The position numbers and the translations under genes were made by a program. A stretch of DNA of 64,000 nucleotides from CAVQND01 sp964653485 (GTDB taxonomy: Bacteria; Verrucomicrobiota; Verrucomicrobiia; Limisphaerales; UBA8199). Of the stretch, positions 35,287-45,400 are shown piece after piece. Each line of letters begins with the position of its first letter. The stretch's first letter is position 1. The stretch lies in contig CAZZFF010000020.1 in the NCBI GenBank assembly GCA_964653485.1, positions 1 to 64,000 of the forward strand, given 5' to 3'. The notes under the pieces are model-generated. The model was not told where the DNA came from. It did no database searches and saw nothing but the letters and a program-made list of their open reading frames with translations.

Positions 35287-36873
35287 TTAATGGGCCTGAC
35301 GCAACTCGACATGCCGCGTCTTGCCGCTGGTCGTCTTGGGCAACTCGGACACGAACTCGACTTCGCGCGGGTACTTGTAAGCCGCCATCAGGCGCTTGCA
35401 ATGGCTTTGCAGGTCCGTCTTGAGCTCGTCATTTCCCATGACGCCGGGCCGGAGAACGACGCAGGCCTTGACAATCTGGCCGCGCAGCGAGTCGGGTTTG
35501 CCGATGACTCCCGCATCCAGCACCGCCGGGTGTTCGAGCAACACGCTCTCGACTTCAAATGGCCCGATTCTGTAGCCGGAACTCTTGATGACATCGTCAC
35601 TCCGGCCGAGAAACCAGAAGTAGTTGTCCTCGTCGCGCACCGCGCGGTCTCCGGTCAAGTACCAGTCGCCTCGAAACTTGCGCGCCATCTCCTCCGGATT
35701 GAGCCAGTATTCGCGAAACAGCCCCAGTGGCCGCGCCGGCTTTACTCGCACCGCCACCTCCCCTTCGCGCCCGGCGGGCACCTCGTTAAGGTCCGCGTCC
35801 AGCAAAGCGATCGTGAAACCCGGAGTGGGCTTGCCCATGGAGCCGGCCTGCACCGGCCACCCCACAGAACGGAAGTTGCCGATCAGCACCACCGTCTCGG
35901 TCTGCCCGTAGGCCTCATACAGGGTCAACCCCGTCGCGTCGCGCCACAGGTTGAGCACCTCCGGGTTGAGAGGTTCGCCGGCCGAAACGCAATGCCGCAA
36001 GTGCGGAAATCGCTGTCTGGCCAGGTTCTGGCGCACGATCAGCCGCAGGGCCGTCGGCGGCGCGCACCAGGAGGTCACCGGAAAGCTGGCCAGCGTGTCC
36101 AGGGTGCGCGTCGGATCGAACTTGCCCGGACAGTCCGCCGCAAACACACACGCGCCCATTTGCCAGGGTCCGTAGAAGCTCGACCAGGCCGCTTTGCCCC
36201 AACCCAGGTCCGAGATGTTCCAATGCACGTCGCTAGGCCGCAGGTCGAGCCAGTAGCGGCCCGTCAGGCGGTGGCCAAGTCCGTAGCTGGCTTGGGTGTG
36301 GAGCACCATCTTCGGTTCGCCCGTCGTGGCGCTCGTAAAATAGAGAATGCCGGGGTCGTCGCTCCGGGTTGGCTCCCCGCTGAATCGGTCCTCCGCCCTT
36401 TCCAGTCCGGCGTCGAAATCAACCCATCCGGGTTGCCCTCCGCCCACGGCCACCCGCAATCCATCGAACCCCCCGGTCTTGGACACGCCGTCTTCATTCG
36501 TGATGACCGCGCTCACCCGGGCGGTCGCCAACCGAAACGCCACGTCTCTCCCGGTCAGAAGCAGCGTGGCGGGCACAGGCACGGCCCCGAGCCGGATCAA
36601 TCCCAGCATGGCCACCCACCATTGCGGCATCCGCGGCAGCATCAACAGGACACGATCCCCCCGCCCAACCCCGTTGGCTCGCAGAAAATTGGCCGCCCGG
36701 CAGCTCAACGCCGACAGTTGGCTAAAGGAGAATTTCTGCTCGACCCCGGTGGTCAAGTTCACGCACCAAAGACCGATCGCCCTCGGGCGCTCTCGCGCCC
36801 AAAAGTCGATCACGTCTTTGGCAAAATTGAAATAAAGAGGCCTATCCGGCGTCTCTGGTCTGACCGCGTGCAT
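35287..36873 (-). CDS. Acyl-CoA synthetase (AMP-binding, medium/long-chain acyl-CoA ligase type)
   Basis: The ATG at 36873 (MHAVRPETPDRPLYF) gives 528 residues; the longer open frame has no matching sequence. YFTSATTGEPKMV is the ATP-binding A3 motif, YEAYGQTETV the A5 motif, YLTGDRAV and FLGRSDDVIKSSGYRIGP the A7/A8 hinge, and the C-terminal PKTTSGKTRH the catalytic Lys. The layout agrees with acyl-CoA synthetases that activate carboxylic acids as acyl-AMP then acyl-CoA. Chain length cannot be read. It lies 52 bases after the GMC oxidoreductase gene and just before the sensor kinase. Confidence 0.9.
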   Translation of the reverse strand: MHAVRPETPDRPLYFNFAKDVIDFWARERPRAIGLWCVNLTTGVEQKFSFSQLSALSCRAANFLRANGVGRGDRVLLMLPRMPQWWVAMLGLIRLGAVPVPATLLLTGRDVAFRLATARVSAVITNEDGVSKTGGFDGLRVAVGGGQPGWVDFDAGLERAEDRFSGEPTRSDDPGILYFTSATTGEPKMVLHTQASYGLGHRLTGRYWLDLRPSDVHWNISDLGWGKAAWSSFYGPWQMGACVFAADCPGKFDPTRTLDTLASFPVTSWCAPPTALRLIVRQNLARQRFPHLRHCVSAGEPLNPEVLNLWRDATGLTLYEAYGQTETVVLIGNFRSVGWPVQAGSMGKPTPGFTIALLDADLNEVPAGREGEVAVRVKPARPLGLFREYWLNPEEMARKFRGDWYLTGDRAVRDEDNYFWFLGRSDDVIKSSGYRIGPFEVESVLLEHPAVLDAGVIGKPDSLRGQIVKACVVLRPGVMGNDELKTDLQSHCKRLMAAYKYPREVEFVSELPKTTSGKTRHVELRQAH

Positions 36874-36925
36874 CGCGCTAAGACCAATAGCTGAACCGGC
36901 CCGCAAAGTAAAGCAACCAGCGAGG

Positions 36926-38737
36926 TCAACCGATGAAATGCATCGCGTTCCGCCGGGCCAGGGCCATGATCGAGCCTTGCGGGTTGACGCCGGGAGCGGT
37001 GCATAAGAGGCTGGCATCGTTGATAAAGAGGTTGTCGAATCCGTGAACCCGCCCGAATGAATCGGTGGCGCACCTGTGCTGTTCCTCGCCCATGGGGCAG
37101 GAGCAGAACAGATGGACCGTCATGAGGCGGGCCAGGCCGTTGGGGAGTATCCGGGGCAACTGGCGCAGGTCGTCGCGACCGAGCAGGCGTGGGCCGCCGG
37201 CAAGGCTCGGATAGAGGGCGACGGCGCCGGCGGCGAACAGGATTTCTCCCAGTTTTAGAAGCCCCTCGGCCAGGGCGCGGCGGTCTGGCTCGCCGAGATG
37301 CCAGCGGACTAGCGGGTCTTGGAACCCGGCGAGGGACCGCACCGTGCCATGCCCCTGCCCGGCGAGCATCGCGTAGTAATTGGCCATGCAGCTCCATGCC
37401 TGGGGAACTTCCGAGGCCCAAGAGGGGTGATCGATCATGCCCAGGGCCAGGTACGGAGGCGAACTGATCGAGCAGCCAAAGCTCAGCAGGGGCGCAAATT
37501 CCCGCACCTGATGGACCGGCACGCCCATGTCCGCGGCGTTCACCGGGTCGGGGAACCGCGCAACGATCTTGACCGTGGGATGCACTTGCAGGGTCTCGCC
37601 GATGTTGCGGGTAATGCCGCTCCGGCGGAGCAGCGCCGGGGTCTGGACGGCGCCCCCGCACACGAAGACGGTCCCCGCCTCGATGCGCAGGGTCCCCGCG
37701 ACGGCGTGGGTGCCTTCCAGGAGCCACTTGCCAGGTTGCCGGCGAAGGCGCTGGATGCGGGTTCGCGCAAGCAGCTTGCCGCCGGCCCGGAGGAAGCGCG
37801 GCACAAACGTGCGGGTCATGGACTGGCGGCCGCCGCCGGCGCCGTAGCGAAACCAGCGGGGCGCCTCAATCGACTTCCAGCCCAGGCTCAATGCGCCCTC
37901 GTGGAGCTTGAGAGACGCCGCCGGGGCGCCTCCAGGCATGAACGAGACCGACAGGTCGCGCTCGCCGGCCTCGAAATGCGGGCGCAAATCCGCCTCGGTG
38001 AGGGCGGATACCTTGAATTCCCGCCGCCACAACTCCAGGATTCCCGGCGGCGTCCGATGATAGAGCCCGCTGTTGATCTCGCTGCCGCCTCCGACGCAAC
38101 AGCCCTCGACGTAGGCCACCTTGTTCGCGCCCATGGTGACGGTCTGGCCGCCGTTGCGGTATTTCTGGACCATCTCCTCTTTCGAGAAAGGCGGGCAGGA
38201 GTCCAACGGGTAAAACGGACCCTCCTCGATGAGAAGCACATCGCGTCCGGCTTCAGCCAGAAGGCAGGCGGTGATGGCGCCGCCTGGCCCGGAGCCGACG
38301 ACCGCGATGCCGCATCGAATCTCCCGCGCCGGGGCCGAAATGACTCCCTCCGCCTGGGCCGCCGGAACCGGCGCGGGCTGGAAGTCGGTCGCAGTGCCCT
38401 CGGTCTGGCGGCTGTAAAGCGCGAGAATGGCCAGGCTCTCGTAGTAACGCATCAAGTCGCGCTGAACACCCAGCCGGGAGTTCTTCCAGGCTTCAATCTG
38501 GCGCCGGCGCTTCCCGGGCGGCTGAGCGTGAAAAGGCTGGCCCGCGCGAAGGAGGCCGGCGAGGTCGAAGCCGAGGGTGGCGGCGCGGATGGGGGTGCGC
38601 AAATAGTCCGGCAAGCTGGCCTGCTGGGCCAGAATGAAGCGCGCAAGGTCGTTGTAGGGGGCCTGCAAATCGGCCCGCCCCGCCACGGCGTGGGCCTCCG
38701 CGAACGAATATGCGAGGGCTGAGACTACGTCATCCAT
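36926..38737 (-). CDS. GMC family FAD-dependent oxidoreductase, long-chain-alcohol-oxidase-like
   Basis: The ATG at 38737 lies five bases after the UbiA stop; 603 residues. A helical N-terminal extension of about 140 residues precedes the FAD motif IAVVGSGPGGAITACLLAEAG (split: GSGPGG at about 148-153). A C-terminal GMC region has FVCGGAVQTPALLRRSGI and the conserved end GVNPQGSIMALARRNA with the active-site-side Asn. A CSCPMG segment lies before it. The long N-terminal part and the general layout resemble fatty alcohol oxidases more than glucose or choline oxidases. Together with the UbiA and ligase genes it suggests lipid or prenol oxidation. Function is inferred. Confidence 0.82.
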   Translation of the reverse strand: MDDVVSALAYSFAEAHAVAGRADLQAPYNDLARFILAQQASLPDYLRTPIRAATLGFDLAGLLRAGQPFHAQPPGKRRRQIEAWKNSRLGVQRDLMRYYESLAILALYSRQTEGTATDFQPAPVPAAQAEGVISAPAREIRCGIAVVGSGPGGAITACLLAEAGRDVLLIEEGPFYPLDSCPPFSKEEMVQKYRNGGQTVTMGANKVAYVEGCCVGGGSEINSGLYHRTPPGILELWRREFKVSALTEADLRPHFEAGERDLSVSFMPGGAPAASLKLHEGALSLGWKSIEAPRWFRYGAGGGRQSMTRTFVPRFLRAGGKLLARTRIQRLRRQPGKWLLEGTHAVAGTLRIEAGTVFVCGGAVQTPALLRRSGITRNIGETLQVHPTVKIVARFPDPVNAADMGVPVHQVREFAPLLSFGCSISSPPYLALGMIDHPSWASEVPQAWSCMANYYAMLAGQGHGTVRSLAGFQDPLVRWHLGEPDRRALAEGLLKLGEILFAAGAVALYPSLAGGPRLLGRDDLRQLPRILPNGLARLMTVHLFCSCPMGEEQHRCATDSFGRVHGFDNLFINDASLLCTAPGVNPQGSIMALARRNAMHFIG

Positions 38738-38742
38738 GGCCG

Positions 38743-40176
38743 CTAGGAGCTTGTCGCCGCCCAAAGCACCACGAGCGTCACGAGGCCGACTCCATAGCTC
38801 GCGCGGTCTTTGAGGGCAAACACAATCGGGTCTCCGTCCATTTCACCTCGATGTGCAATCATCCAGGCCCGGCTGATCCAGTAGAGCAGCAGCGGGCAGA
38901 TGAGCAGCAGGACCATCGGGTGCCGATACAAGACGACGACCTTCTCGCTGTTCACATACAGGGCGAGGACCAGCACGGCCAGGTAGCCGCTGGTCGAGCC
39001 GAGGATGGCCACCAGCTCGGCGTCGCCGGCGGCGTAGCCCCGTCCTTCGAGAGCGGGCCGATTCTGCCTGCGGGCCGCCTCCAACTCTACGAATCGCTTG
39101 AGCAGGGCCAGACTCAGAAAGATGAACATCGAAAAGACCAGCAGCCAAAACGAGTACTCCACTCCGGTCGACTCGTGCCCGCCAATGAGCCGTATCGTGT
39201 ACAGGGCGGCCAGGCAGAAGACGTCCAAAAGGGGAACCTGTTTCAACCGCCAGGAGTAACTGGTGGTCAGGACGAGGTATATCCCCAGGACCGCGGCGAA
39301 GCTTGGGGAGAGACGCCAGGCGAGCAACAGCCCCGCGGCCAACAGCAAGGGAAACGCCGCCAGACCCGCCGGGATTGGCAATGCGCCCGAAGCAAACGGG
39401 CGCGAGCACTTGCCCGGATGCCGGCGGTCGGCGTCGAGATCCAGGAGATCGTTCATGACATAGACCCCCGAGGCGCAGAGGCAGAAGGCCGCAAAAGCCC
39501 CAAGCCCTTTCAGCGCCAAGGCCGGGCGGGCGACTTCGTGCGAGGTAATCAACGGGACAAACAGGATCAGGTTCTTCACCCACTGATGGGGCCGCATGGC
39601 CTGCGCCGCCGCTTTGCTCCAGGAGATGGGCGGATCGAACACACGGCTGACCGTGGCCTGCCTCGCAGCCTTGGCGGCCAGCCCGCGTCGGGCGTTGACG
39701 ACCAACGCCTGGCGGGCCCGGACCCAAACCGGCAAGTCGGCCGACGAATTGCCGGCGTAGTCGAATCCGCCCTCGCCAAACCGCTCAACGAGCCGGGCGG
39801 CCTTGACACCGCCACGAAGGTTCGTGCGGCCATCGCTGGCAATCACTTCCTTGAACAAACCCAAGTGCGCCGCCACAGCCTCGGCCAGTTGACCGTCGGA
39901 GGCGGTGACTAGGCAGATGGCGCGGCCCTTGCGGCGCTCGCATCGCAGGAACTCGAGAAAGGACGGGTTGTAAGGCAGTGTGGCGGCGTCAAGGTGCGTG
40001 CGCGCGGCGAGTTGGCGCTTAAGCCAGGCCCTCCCGCGCAACGCCCAGAAAGGCAGAAGGGCTAGGTAGAGAGGATTGCCCCGGAGCAGTCGCACGAGTG
40101 ATTCCCAGACCAAATCGGTCCTGAGGACTGTGCCGTCCAGATCCACGCACAGGGGCACGGGATCGGAAGCACTCAT
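38743..40176 (-). CDS. HAD-phosphatase / UbiA prenyltransferase fusion
   Basis: The ATG at 40176 gives 477 residues. Residues 1-170 are a HAD domain: CVDLDGTVLRTD with nucleophile D12 and acid D14, then LVTASDG and a late GFDYAGNSSADLPVW. Residues about 195-477 are a UbiA-type integral membrane prenyltransferase with the first Asp-rich motif NDLLDLDADRRHPGK (N242, D246, D248, D250) and SYSWRLKQVPLLDV, and about eight membrane segments. Relatives in this subgroup attach a polyprenyl-linked sugar (decaprenyl-phosphate phosphoribosyltransferase) and are often fused to a HAD domain. The product could be dephosphorylated by the fused HAD part. First gene of a six-gene minus-strand unit. Confidence 0.88.
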   Translation of the reverse strand: MSASDPVPLCVDLDGTVLRTDLVWESLVRLLRGNPLYLALLPFWALRGRAWLKRQLAARTHLDAATLPYNPSFLEFLRCERRKGRAICLVTASDGQLAEAVAAHLGLFKEVIASDGRTNLRGGVKAARLVERFGEGGFDYAGNSSADLPVWVRARQALVVNARRGLAAKAARQATVSRVFDPPISWSKAAAQAMRPHQWVKNLILFVPLITSHEVARPALALKGLGAFAAFCLCASGVYVMNDLLDLDADRRHPGKCSRPFASGALPIPAGLAAFPLLLAAGLLLAWRLSPSFAAVLGIYLVLTTSYSWRLKQVPLLDVFCLAALYTIRLIGGHESTGVEYSFWLLVFSMFIFLSLALLKRFVELEAARRQNRPALEGRGYAAGDAELVAILGSTSGYLAVLVLALYVNSEKVVVLYRHPMVLLLICPLLLYWISRAWMIAHRGEMDGDPIVFALKDRASYGVGLVTLVVLWAATSS

Positions 40177-40428
40177 GCACTCGCCATTCCTGGCTCCGAT
40201 CCTGGGGTCATTGTCACGCTACATTGGCCGTTCACGCCAGACACGCTGCCCGGATTCACTCCCGGACACTACCCAACGGGCGTGGCTATTGACAAGCTTA
40301 GACGTCTTGCCCTGCTCTGCGTGTTCGCGCCTGCGAAATGCAGAAAATTCTTGCCTTTGTCAACAAGACTGCTCACGTTTCCAAGTAGCGGCAGAACGCG
40401 GCATGCTGCCACGGGAAACAAAACGACA

Positions 40429-40941
40429 ATGATGCGTACCACAGCCCCCAAAGCAGACTCGATTGATCTTGCCAAGTTCATCCTAGCCAAGTTGGGCGAC
40501 ATGACGCATCTGAAGCTTCAGAAGCTCCTATACTACGTTGAGGCGTGGCATTTGGCGTACTTTGGCGAATCGATCATCGCAGACGATTTTAAGGCGTGGG
40601 TTCATGGGCCGGTCTCCACGCGGGTTTGGAACGTCTTCAAAAACGCAAGCTCGCCCCTTTTGAGCGATTTATGGATTTCCTCCGGCGAGGCAAACGCGGT
40701 TGTGGGAAGGATTTCCAAGCTGCTCCGGCCTGAGCAGTTGTCCTTGATCGAGGATGTTCTTCGCGAGTACGGCAAGCTCAATGCGTATGAATTAGAAGGG
40801 CTGACCCACTCGGAAAAGCCCTGGATCGAGGCGAGAAGGGGCGTGGCCTACGATGAGCCCAGCAGTCGACCGATCTCAAAATCCACGATGACGAAGTTTT
40901 ACCGGGCACGGCTCGGCAAGGGGCATGAACAAGTTCGTTAA
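40429..40941 (+). CDS. SocA/Panacea-domain protein (DUF4065), putative antitoxin
   Basis: Two adjacent ATGs (40429, 40432) precede TTAPKADSIDLAKFIL; 170 residues from the first. THLKLQKLLYYVEAWHLAYFGESII is split as THLKLQKLLYYVEAWHLAYF then GESII, and AWVHGPVS follows, the strongest Panacea/SocA signature. YDEPSSRPISK and FYRARL end the domain. Panacea proteins are widespread antitoxins (including SocA) that neutralise unrelated toxins. A small second gene overlaps its end by 17 bases, which supports a toxin-antitoxin pair. The region upstream to 40177 is 250 bases with no clear promoter. Confidence 0.87.
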   Translation: MMRTTAPKADSIDLAKFILAKLGDMTHLKLQKLLYYVEAWHLAYFGESIIADDFKAWVHGPVSTRVWNVFKNASSPLLSDLWISSGEANAVVGRISKLLRPEQLSLIEDVLREYGKLNAYELEGLTHSEKPWIEARRGVAYDEPSSRPISKSTMTKFYRARLGKGHEQVR

Positions 40942-41347
40942 GAACAAGCCAAGCCTTCTTGCTGGCCAGGGTCAGGCCCGAATAGCGGATTTGGAAACCT
41001 CGAAGAGCCTCGTTTTTTCATTCAAGCATTTCGACCCCAGGCAAGGCGAGTGCTGGGAGGATTGGCAGAACGAAAAACTGTTGGCCCGGATGTGCGAGAG
41101 GTTTCGGGAGCATTGCCTAACAGAACCGTTCACCAAATGCTTCGGCGAGAGGTTCAAACAATACGGTCCGCTTCCTACGAATTCCCGTTTCCGCCACCCG
41201 CCGCACGTCCCACAGGACGCCGTATGGACCTCAATGCACATTAAAGGGGAACCATGCGTTATTGGCCACATGATAAGAAACGTGTTCTACATTGTGTTTC
41301 TGGATAAGGAGCATGTGTTCTACCCAACCACGCTCAAGCATACCTAG
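40925..41347 (+). CDS. Probable toxin partner of the Panacea antitoxin, uncharacterised
   Basis: The ATG at 40925 overlaps the antitoxin gene end by 17 bases; 140 residues. Visible phrases are FSFKHFDPRQGECWEDWQ, FGERFKQYGPLP, RHPPHVPQDAVW and VIGHMIRNVFYIVFLDKEHVFYP. I do not recognise a catalytic signature. The last strand pattern is reminiscent of the beta sheet of RelE-like mRNA interferases, but length and the absence of the basic residues make this only a guess. The tight overlap with a Panacea antitoxin gene is the real evidence for a toxin role. Confidence 0.6.
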   Translation: MNKFVKNKPSLLAGQGQARIADLETSKSLVFSFKHFDPRQGECWEDWQNEKLLARMCERFREHCLTEPFTKCFGERFKQYGPLPTNSRFRHPPHVPQDAVWTSMHIKGEPCVIGHMIRNVFYIVFLDKEHVFYPTTLKHT

Positions 41348-41444
41348 CGCAACGTTGGCCACCGCGTGTGGATTCAAATTGGGACGCTACCTCGGTCTTC
41401 GCCGAATTGACAGGGGCCGGGGGAATGGGTCAAGTTAAGGCCGG

Positions 41445-42434
41445 ATGCAAAAGGCGATTCTGAGCTTTGTCGTGGTCCTCGCGCTGGGCACGGACTGGGG
41501 TCGAGCGCAGGAGGCCGACGCCGGTGGAGCGGCGGGCCTGGAAAGACAGATGCTCGTCGAGCAAAAGGCATTCCTCGAATGCCTGGCTTTTGTCTATAGC
41601 CCGGAGCTCTGGATCAGTTACGACAACCGGCTCTATTTCTTGCCCCGGACCGACTGGCAACGGGAGCAGATCGAGGCGATGAAAGAGGCTCGAGACCGTT
41701 ACGTGGCCTTCACGAACCGTGAAACGCGTCATCAATTCGTCGCCAAAGTGCTCGGCGAGAGCAACCTCGATGCCGGCTGGCAAAAGAAACTGCTCCTGCC
41801 CTACACCGCGACGAACACGTCTCTGACTCCCGTCCTTGGACGGCCGGTGCAGAGCGTGGAGCGGTACTCGGTCCTCAAGTTCTTGCCGCGAGGGGACGCC
41901 CTCATCCAGGCCGGCGACTCGATTTACTCGGTGTTGGGCTTTGGGCGCGGCGTCAGTGACGCCTACCACACAAATGCTCTGCTCGTGCCGGAGGGGAGGA
42001 TGACCTACAGGACGGACACCAATGGGTTGGAGTGGGTCGAGGCATTCACGGACGCGGCCCTCAGTTCCGCGGAAACAGCAGTGCTCGACCAGGCGGTGGC
42101 CGCGTTTCAAAGGAAGGCGGCCGGCCTTGACCGGAAGATGGCCTCGCTTCAGAGAAGACCGAATGCCGTCCCCCTCACGTTGGCCGAATCTCAAAGGAAT
42201 GTCCCTCCTCTCGCCCAGGCGCCCGGCAAGTCCAAGGCCAGGCAGGAGTTCGAGAACCTGCAGGCCAGGGCGACGGAGACCTCGCCCTTCATGGAGTACC
42301 TGTTGGCCAAGGCATACCTGGACGGAAACGGGACTGCCAAAGATGAAAAGCTCGGTCTGCTCTGGATGAACAAAGCGGCCCAGGACGGCTCCGGCGATGC
42401 CCAAACGTACCTGGGCGCATTGAAGGGGAAGTAG
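41445..42434 (+). CDS. Exported Sel1-repeat-containing hypothetical protein
   Basis: The ATG at 41445 gives 329 residues with a signal peptide (LSFVVVLALG, then AQEADA). The first 240 residues are unrecognised, with YSPELWISYDNRLYFL, REQIEAMKEARDRYV and VGFGRGVSDAYHTNAL-like segments. The end carries one Sel1-like repeat: YLLAKAYLDGNGTAKDEKLG followed by WMNKAAQDGSGDAQTYLG. Sel1 repeats mediate protein contact in the periplasm. It converges on the giant membrane protein gene. Function unknown. Confidence 0.78.
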   Translation: MQKAILSFVVVLALGTDWGRAQEADAGGAAGLERQMLVEQKAFLECLAFVYSPELWISYDNRLYFLPRTDWQREQIEAMKEARDRYVAFTNRETRHQFVAKVLGESNLDAGWQKKLLLPYTATNTSLTPVLGRPVQSVERYSVLKFLPRGDALIQAGDSIYSVLGFGRGVSDAYHTNALLVPEGRMTYRTDTNGLEWVEAFTDAALSSAETAVLDQAVAAFQRKAAGLDRKMASLQRRPNAVPLTLAESQRNVPPLAQAPGKSKARQEFENLQARATETSPFMEYLLAKAYLDGNGTAKDEKLGLLWMNKAAQDGSGDAQTYLGALKGK

Positions 42435-42481
42435 GAGCGCGTTCCAGCAGCCCGCGGCCCTCGGTTCACAGAGCGCGAGGG

Positions 42482-45400
42482 CTATCCCAAGGAACGGGCG
42501 CGGGAATTCGTCGCGGCGCTGGTGGCGGAAGTGTGAATGAGCGCCAACAGGAGGAGGGTCGCGGCGAGGATTAAGAGGCGGGTCCAATTCGAGGCCGGCC
42601 GGGACGGCACGGCGCTCAGGGCGATGTTCAGGTCGGCGCCGGGGTCCACGGCGACGGCGCGTTTGAAAGTCAGGAGGCGCCCCTGTTCCGGGATGCTCGC
42701 GCGCAGGGCCGCGGGGGAGAGCACGGCGGCATCCTGTTGCTGGATAAGGCGCTCGGCCAGGCGCATGAATGCGGCGTTGTCGTCCGCGGTGTTCCGCTCG
42801 ATAATGGCCTTGGCATCCTGTTGAGTATAGCCGATCTCCTTGCGACCCTGCAGATCGCGGAACCGGCCGCCCAGGGCCGCCGTGTCGCCGGCGATGGCGG
42901 CCTGGCGGACGTTCAAGCCGACAAGGGCCTGCTGGAGCTTGATATTGTGGAGCTGGACGCGTGCGTCTTCGTTGAATGCGGCGTCATGCGAAGAAAGGCC
43001 GAAGGCGGCCTGGAAGGCGCGCCGGGCCTGCTGCGGGTCGCCTTGGTCCAGCGCAGTGCCACCGGCTGCCAGCAGGTCCTCGGCACGGTGGGTCCGCTCG
43101 ATTTGGCCCATCGCCTCTTCCCGCAAGTAACCCTGGAGGTCGACGCCATCGGTCCGGCCGGCGACTTGTTCCTGCTGGAGCTGGAGGGAGCCGGACCAAT
43201 GCGCGAGGCGCCACTTTTCCCCAAGCGAGACGCGCCAGACAATGTTCTCGAGAGGGAGGTCAAACTTGGGCGCCAGCAATTCCAGCTCCAGAGCGCGAGA
43301 CCCGGCGGCGCCCACCCGCGAACTGTAGAACAGTTCGACCGGGACCGATTTGTCGTCGCGCGACAGGGGATCGAGCGGAATGAGCAGGCCCTGGGGCCCG
43401 CGCCACGGCCAGACCCCGGCCTGGTTCACGAAGGCAAACCAAAAATGGGCGTCCTTGGGAAGGATGACGTTGAGGAGGCGCTTGTCGCCGGGCCGCAGTT
43501 CCAACCGCGCCTGGGTCAGCATCACACCCTCATCTGAAATGATGGAGGTAAAAGTGGCGCTGTTGACATGGGCATCGAGGAGTTTGGCCGCCTCGCGCCT
43601 CTCGATCTTCAGGGGCAGCTCGAAGCCGGGTTCGACCAGCCGGTAGGTGAAATTGGCGGCGGCGGCTGGGAGGTCCTGCTGCAGGATGCGAGGGATGCTC
43701 TGCCATTCCGCGGGCTGAAGCGCCGCCGGGAGGGTCTGGACGCGCGCTTGCAATCGCCCGACGGACTGGACGGTGACAAAACCGCGCTGCAGGTTGACCT
43801 CGCCCGCCTGAACGCCGCGCAGAACCGTCTCGAGGGCCTGTTCCGCCATCAAGGTCTGGTAACTGGCCCGCAACAGGTACGACCCGATAACGCGCCGATG
43901 CAGTTTGATACCCCAAGCCTGCAGCCCGTTGGTGAGCGTGGCGGTCCCCCGCGTGAAGTCGGCTACCTGGTCGCCCTGAAAGCGCACGCCCTGCGCTTCG
44001 GCGGGAAGGAAAACGCGAAGCGCTTTCAGGCCGGTATTCTCAATTTGGTACTGCAAATTGGCGACGACTTTGACCTGGGCATCGCTGACGGTCGCATGCT
44101 GGAGGCTGGTCACTTGGACGGACGCCTCGACCGGTTCGATCTCCAGGGCCAGGCTCCAGGGCGTCTGCAACACCCGAAACGCCAGCACCCCCTTTTGGCT
44201 GATGCCGGACCGCTGTGGGTCCAACTGGGTCACCCCTTCGGAAGCCGCCGCCTGCAGACGGAATCCCTGCTCCGGCACAACCAGCAGCGTGCCCCGCTGC
44301 TTGCCGGCCTCGCGCACGACCAATCGCGGGACCTCCCAGGCGTTGGTCGCCTTGATGCCCGGCCCGGCCAGGCTGATGGCCAACTGCTGCCGGCCTTCGG
44401 TCTTCCCCGCCAGGTGCAGCGTGATGACCCGGCCTGTCTCGGTCTTCGCTTCGGTCCAATGACTCAGGGCCGGACCACTGATTGACTCGACGTCGAAGCC
44501 GGGGGGCATGAGGAAACTGAGCCGGAAGATGCCCGCGCGCGTGATGTCTATAACGGCGTCGTCCGCCAGGACCGTCCGGTCTTCCCCCATGGACAGCGTC
44601 TCTTGGGTCTCGACACGAATGTCGGGTTCAACCGCCGACGCTCTCAACTGAACCTGCGGCGCCCCGCGCTCCGGGCCGGCCAGAGCCTCCGGGGTTTGGC
44701 CCGCGGTCGCTTGAAGGCGGCGTTCCGGGTCTGCGCCGCGCCTCTCCTCGGATGCTCGACGGGCCCCCTGCCCTGCGTACCTGAAAGCCCGGCGTACGGT
44801 CAGGTCCGGGATTTGCCCCTTGAAGGCCGCGGCCGGCTCCGGAGGAAAATCTTCGAGATTGATGGGCGAACAGCCTTTGGCATTAACGTCGTCCAGTTGC
44901 ACTTCATTGCCCGTCGCCACGCCAAGCAGGCCGATCTGTTCGCCGGCATTCTCGACGCCGAGCAAACCGAAAGAACGCTCGAAGGGCAGCGGGCCGACGG
45001 CAATTTGCGAGCGGACCAGGATGGCAAAAGGCCGCGATTGGGCGGGGTTCAGCGATACGCGCAGCTTATGCGCGTCCGGGTCAAATCGCCACAGGGACAC
45101 CACGGAACCGCCCCCCGCGGAGCCCTTGCCCTCCGCTGGCCCCGGGTCGAGCACGTCGGTCACGGTGGCGCCCGGAGGGACATCCAGCATCAACTCGCTC
45201 AGCTCCCCTTGGGCGGGACGAATCGAGACATAATGGGCGCCCTCGATGACCCCTGCCATGGGGGTATACAAATGAGTCAGTTCGGCATAAAACACAGGCT
45301 TCTCCATCTTCACGTCCCGGCTGTGCGGTTGCCACCCAACCCAGGTCTCGCTGGCCGGGACGAGCACCAGCGCCGCTACGGTGTTGCTGCCGCCCGCCTC

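Noticed and set aside
37319..38722. A 467-residue plus-strand frame opposite the GMC oxidoreductase
   Set aside because: Shadow of a supported gene; no recognisable domain.
40289..40317. TTGACA box upstream of the Panacea gene as a promoter
   Set aside because: No -10-like box at 16-18 bases spacing (CTGCTC instead), and the distance to the start is over 100 bases.
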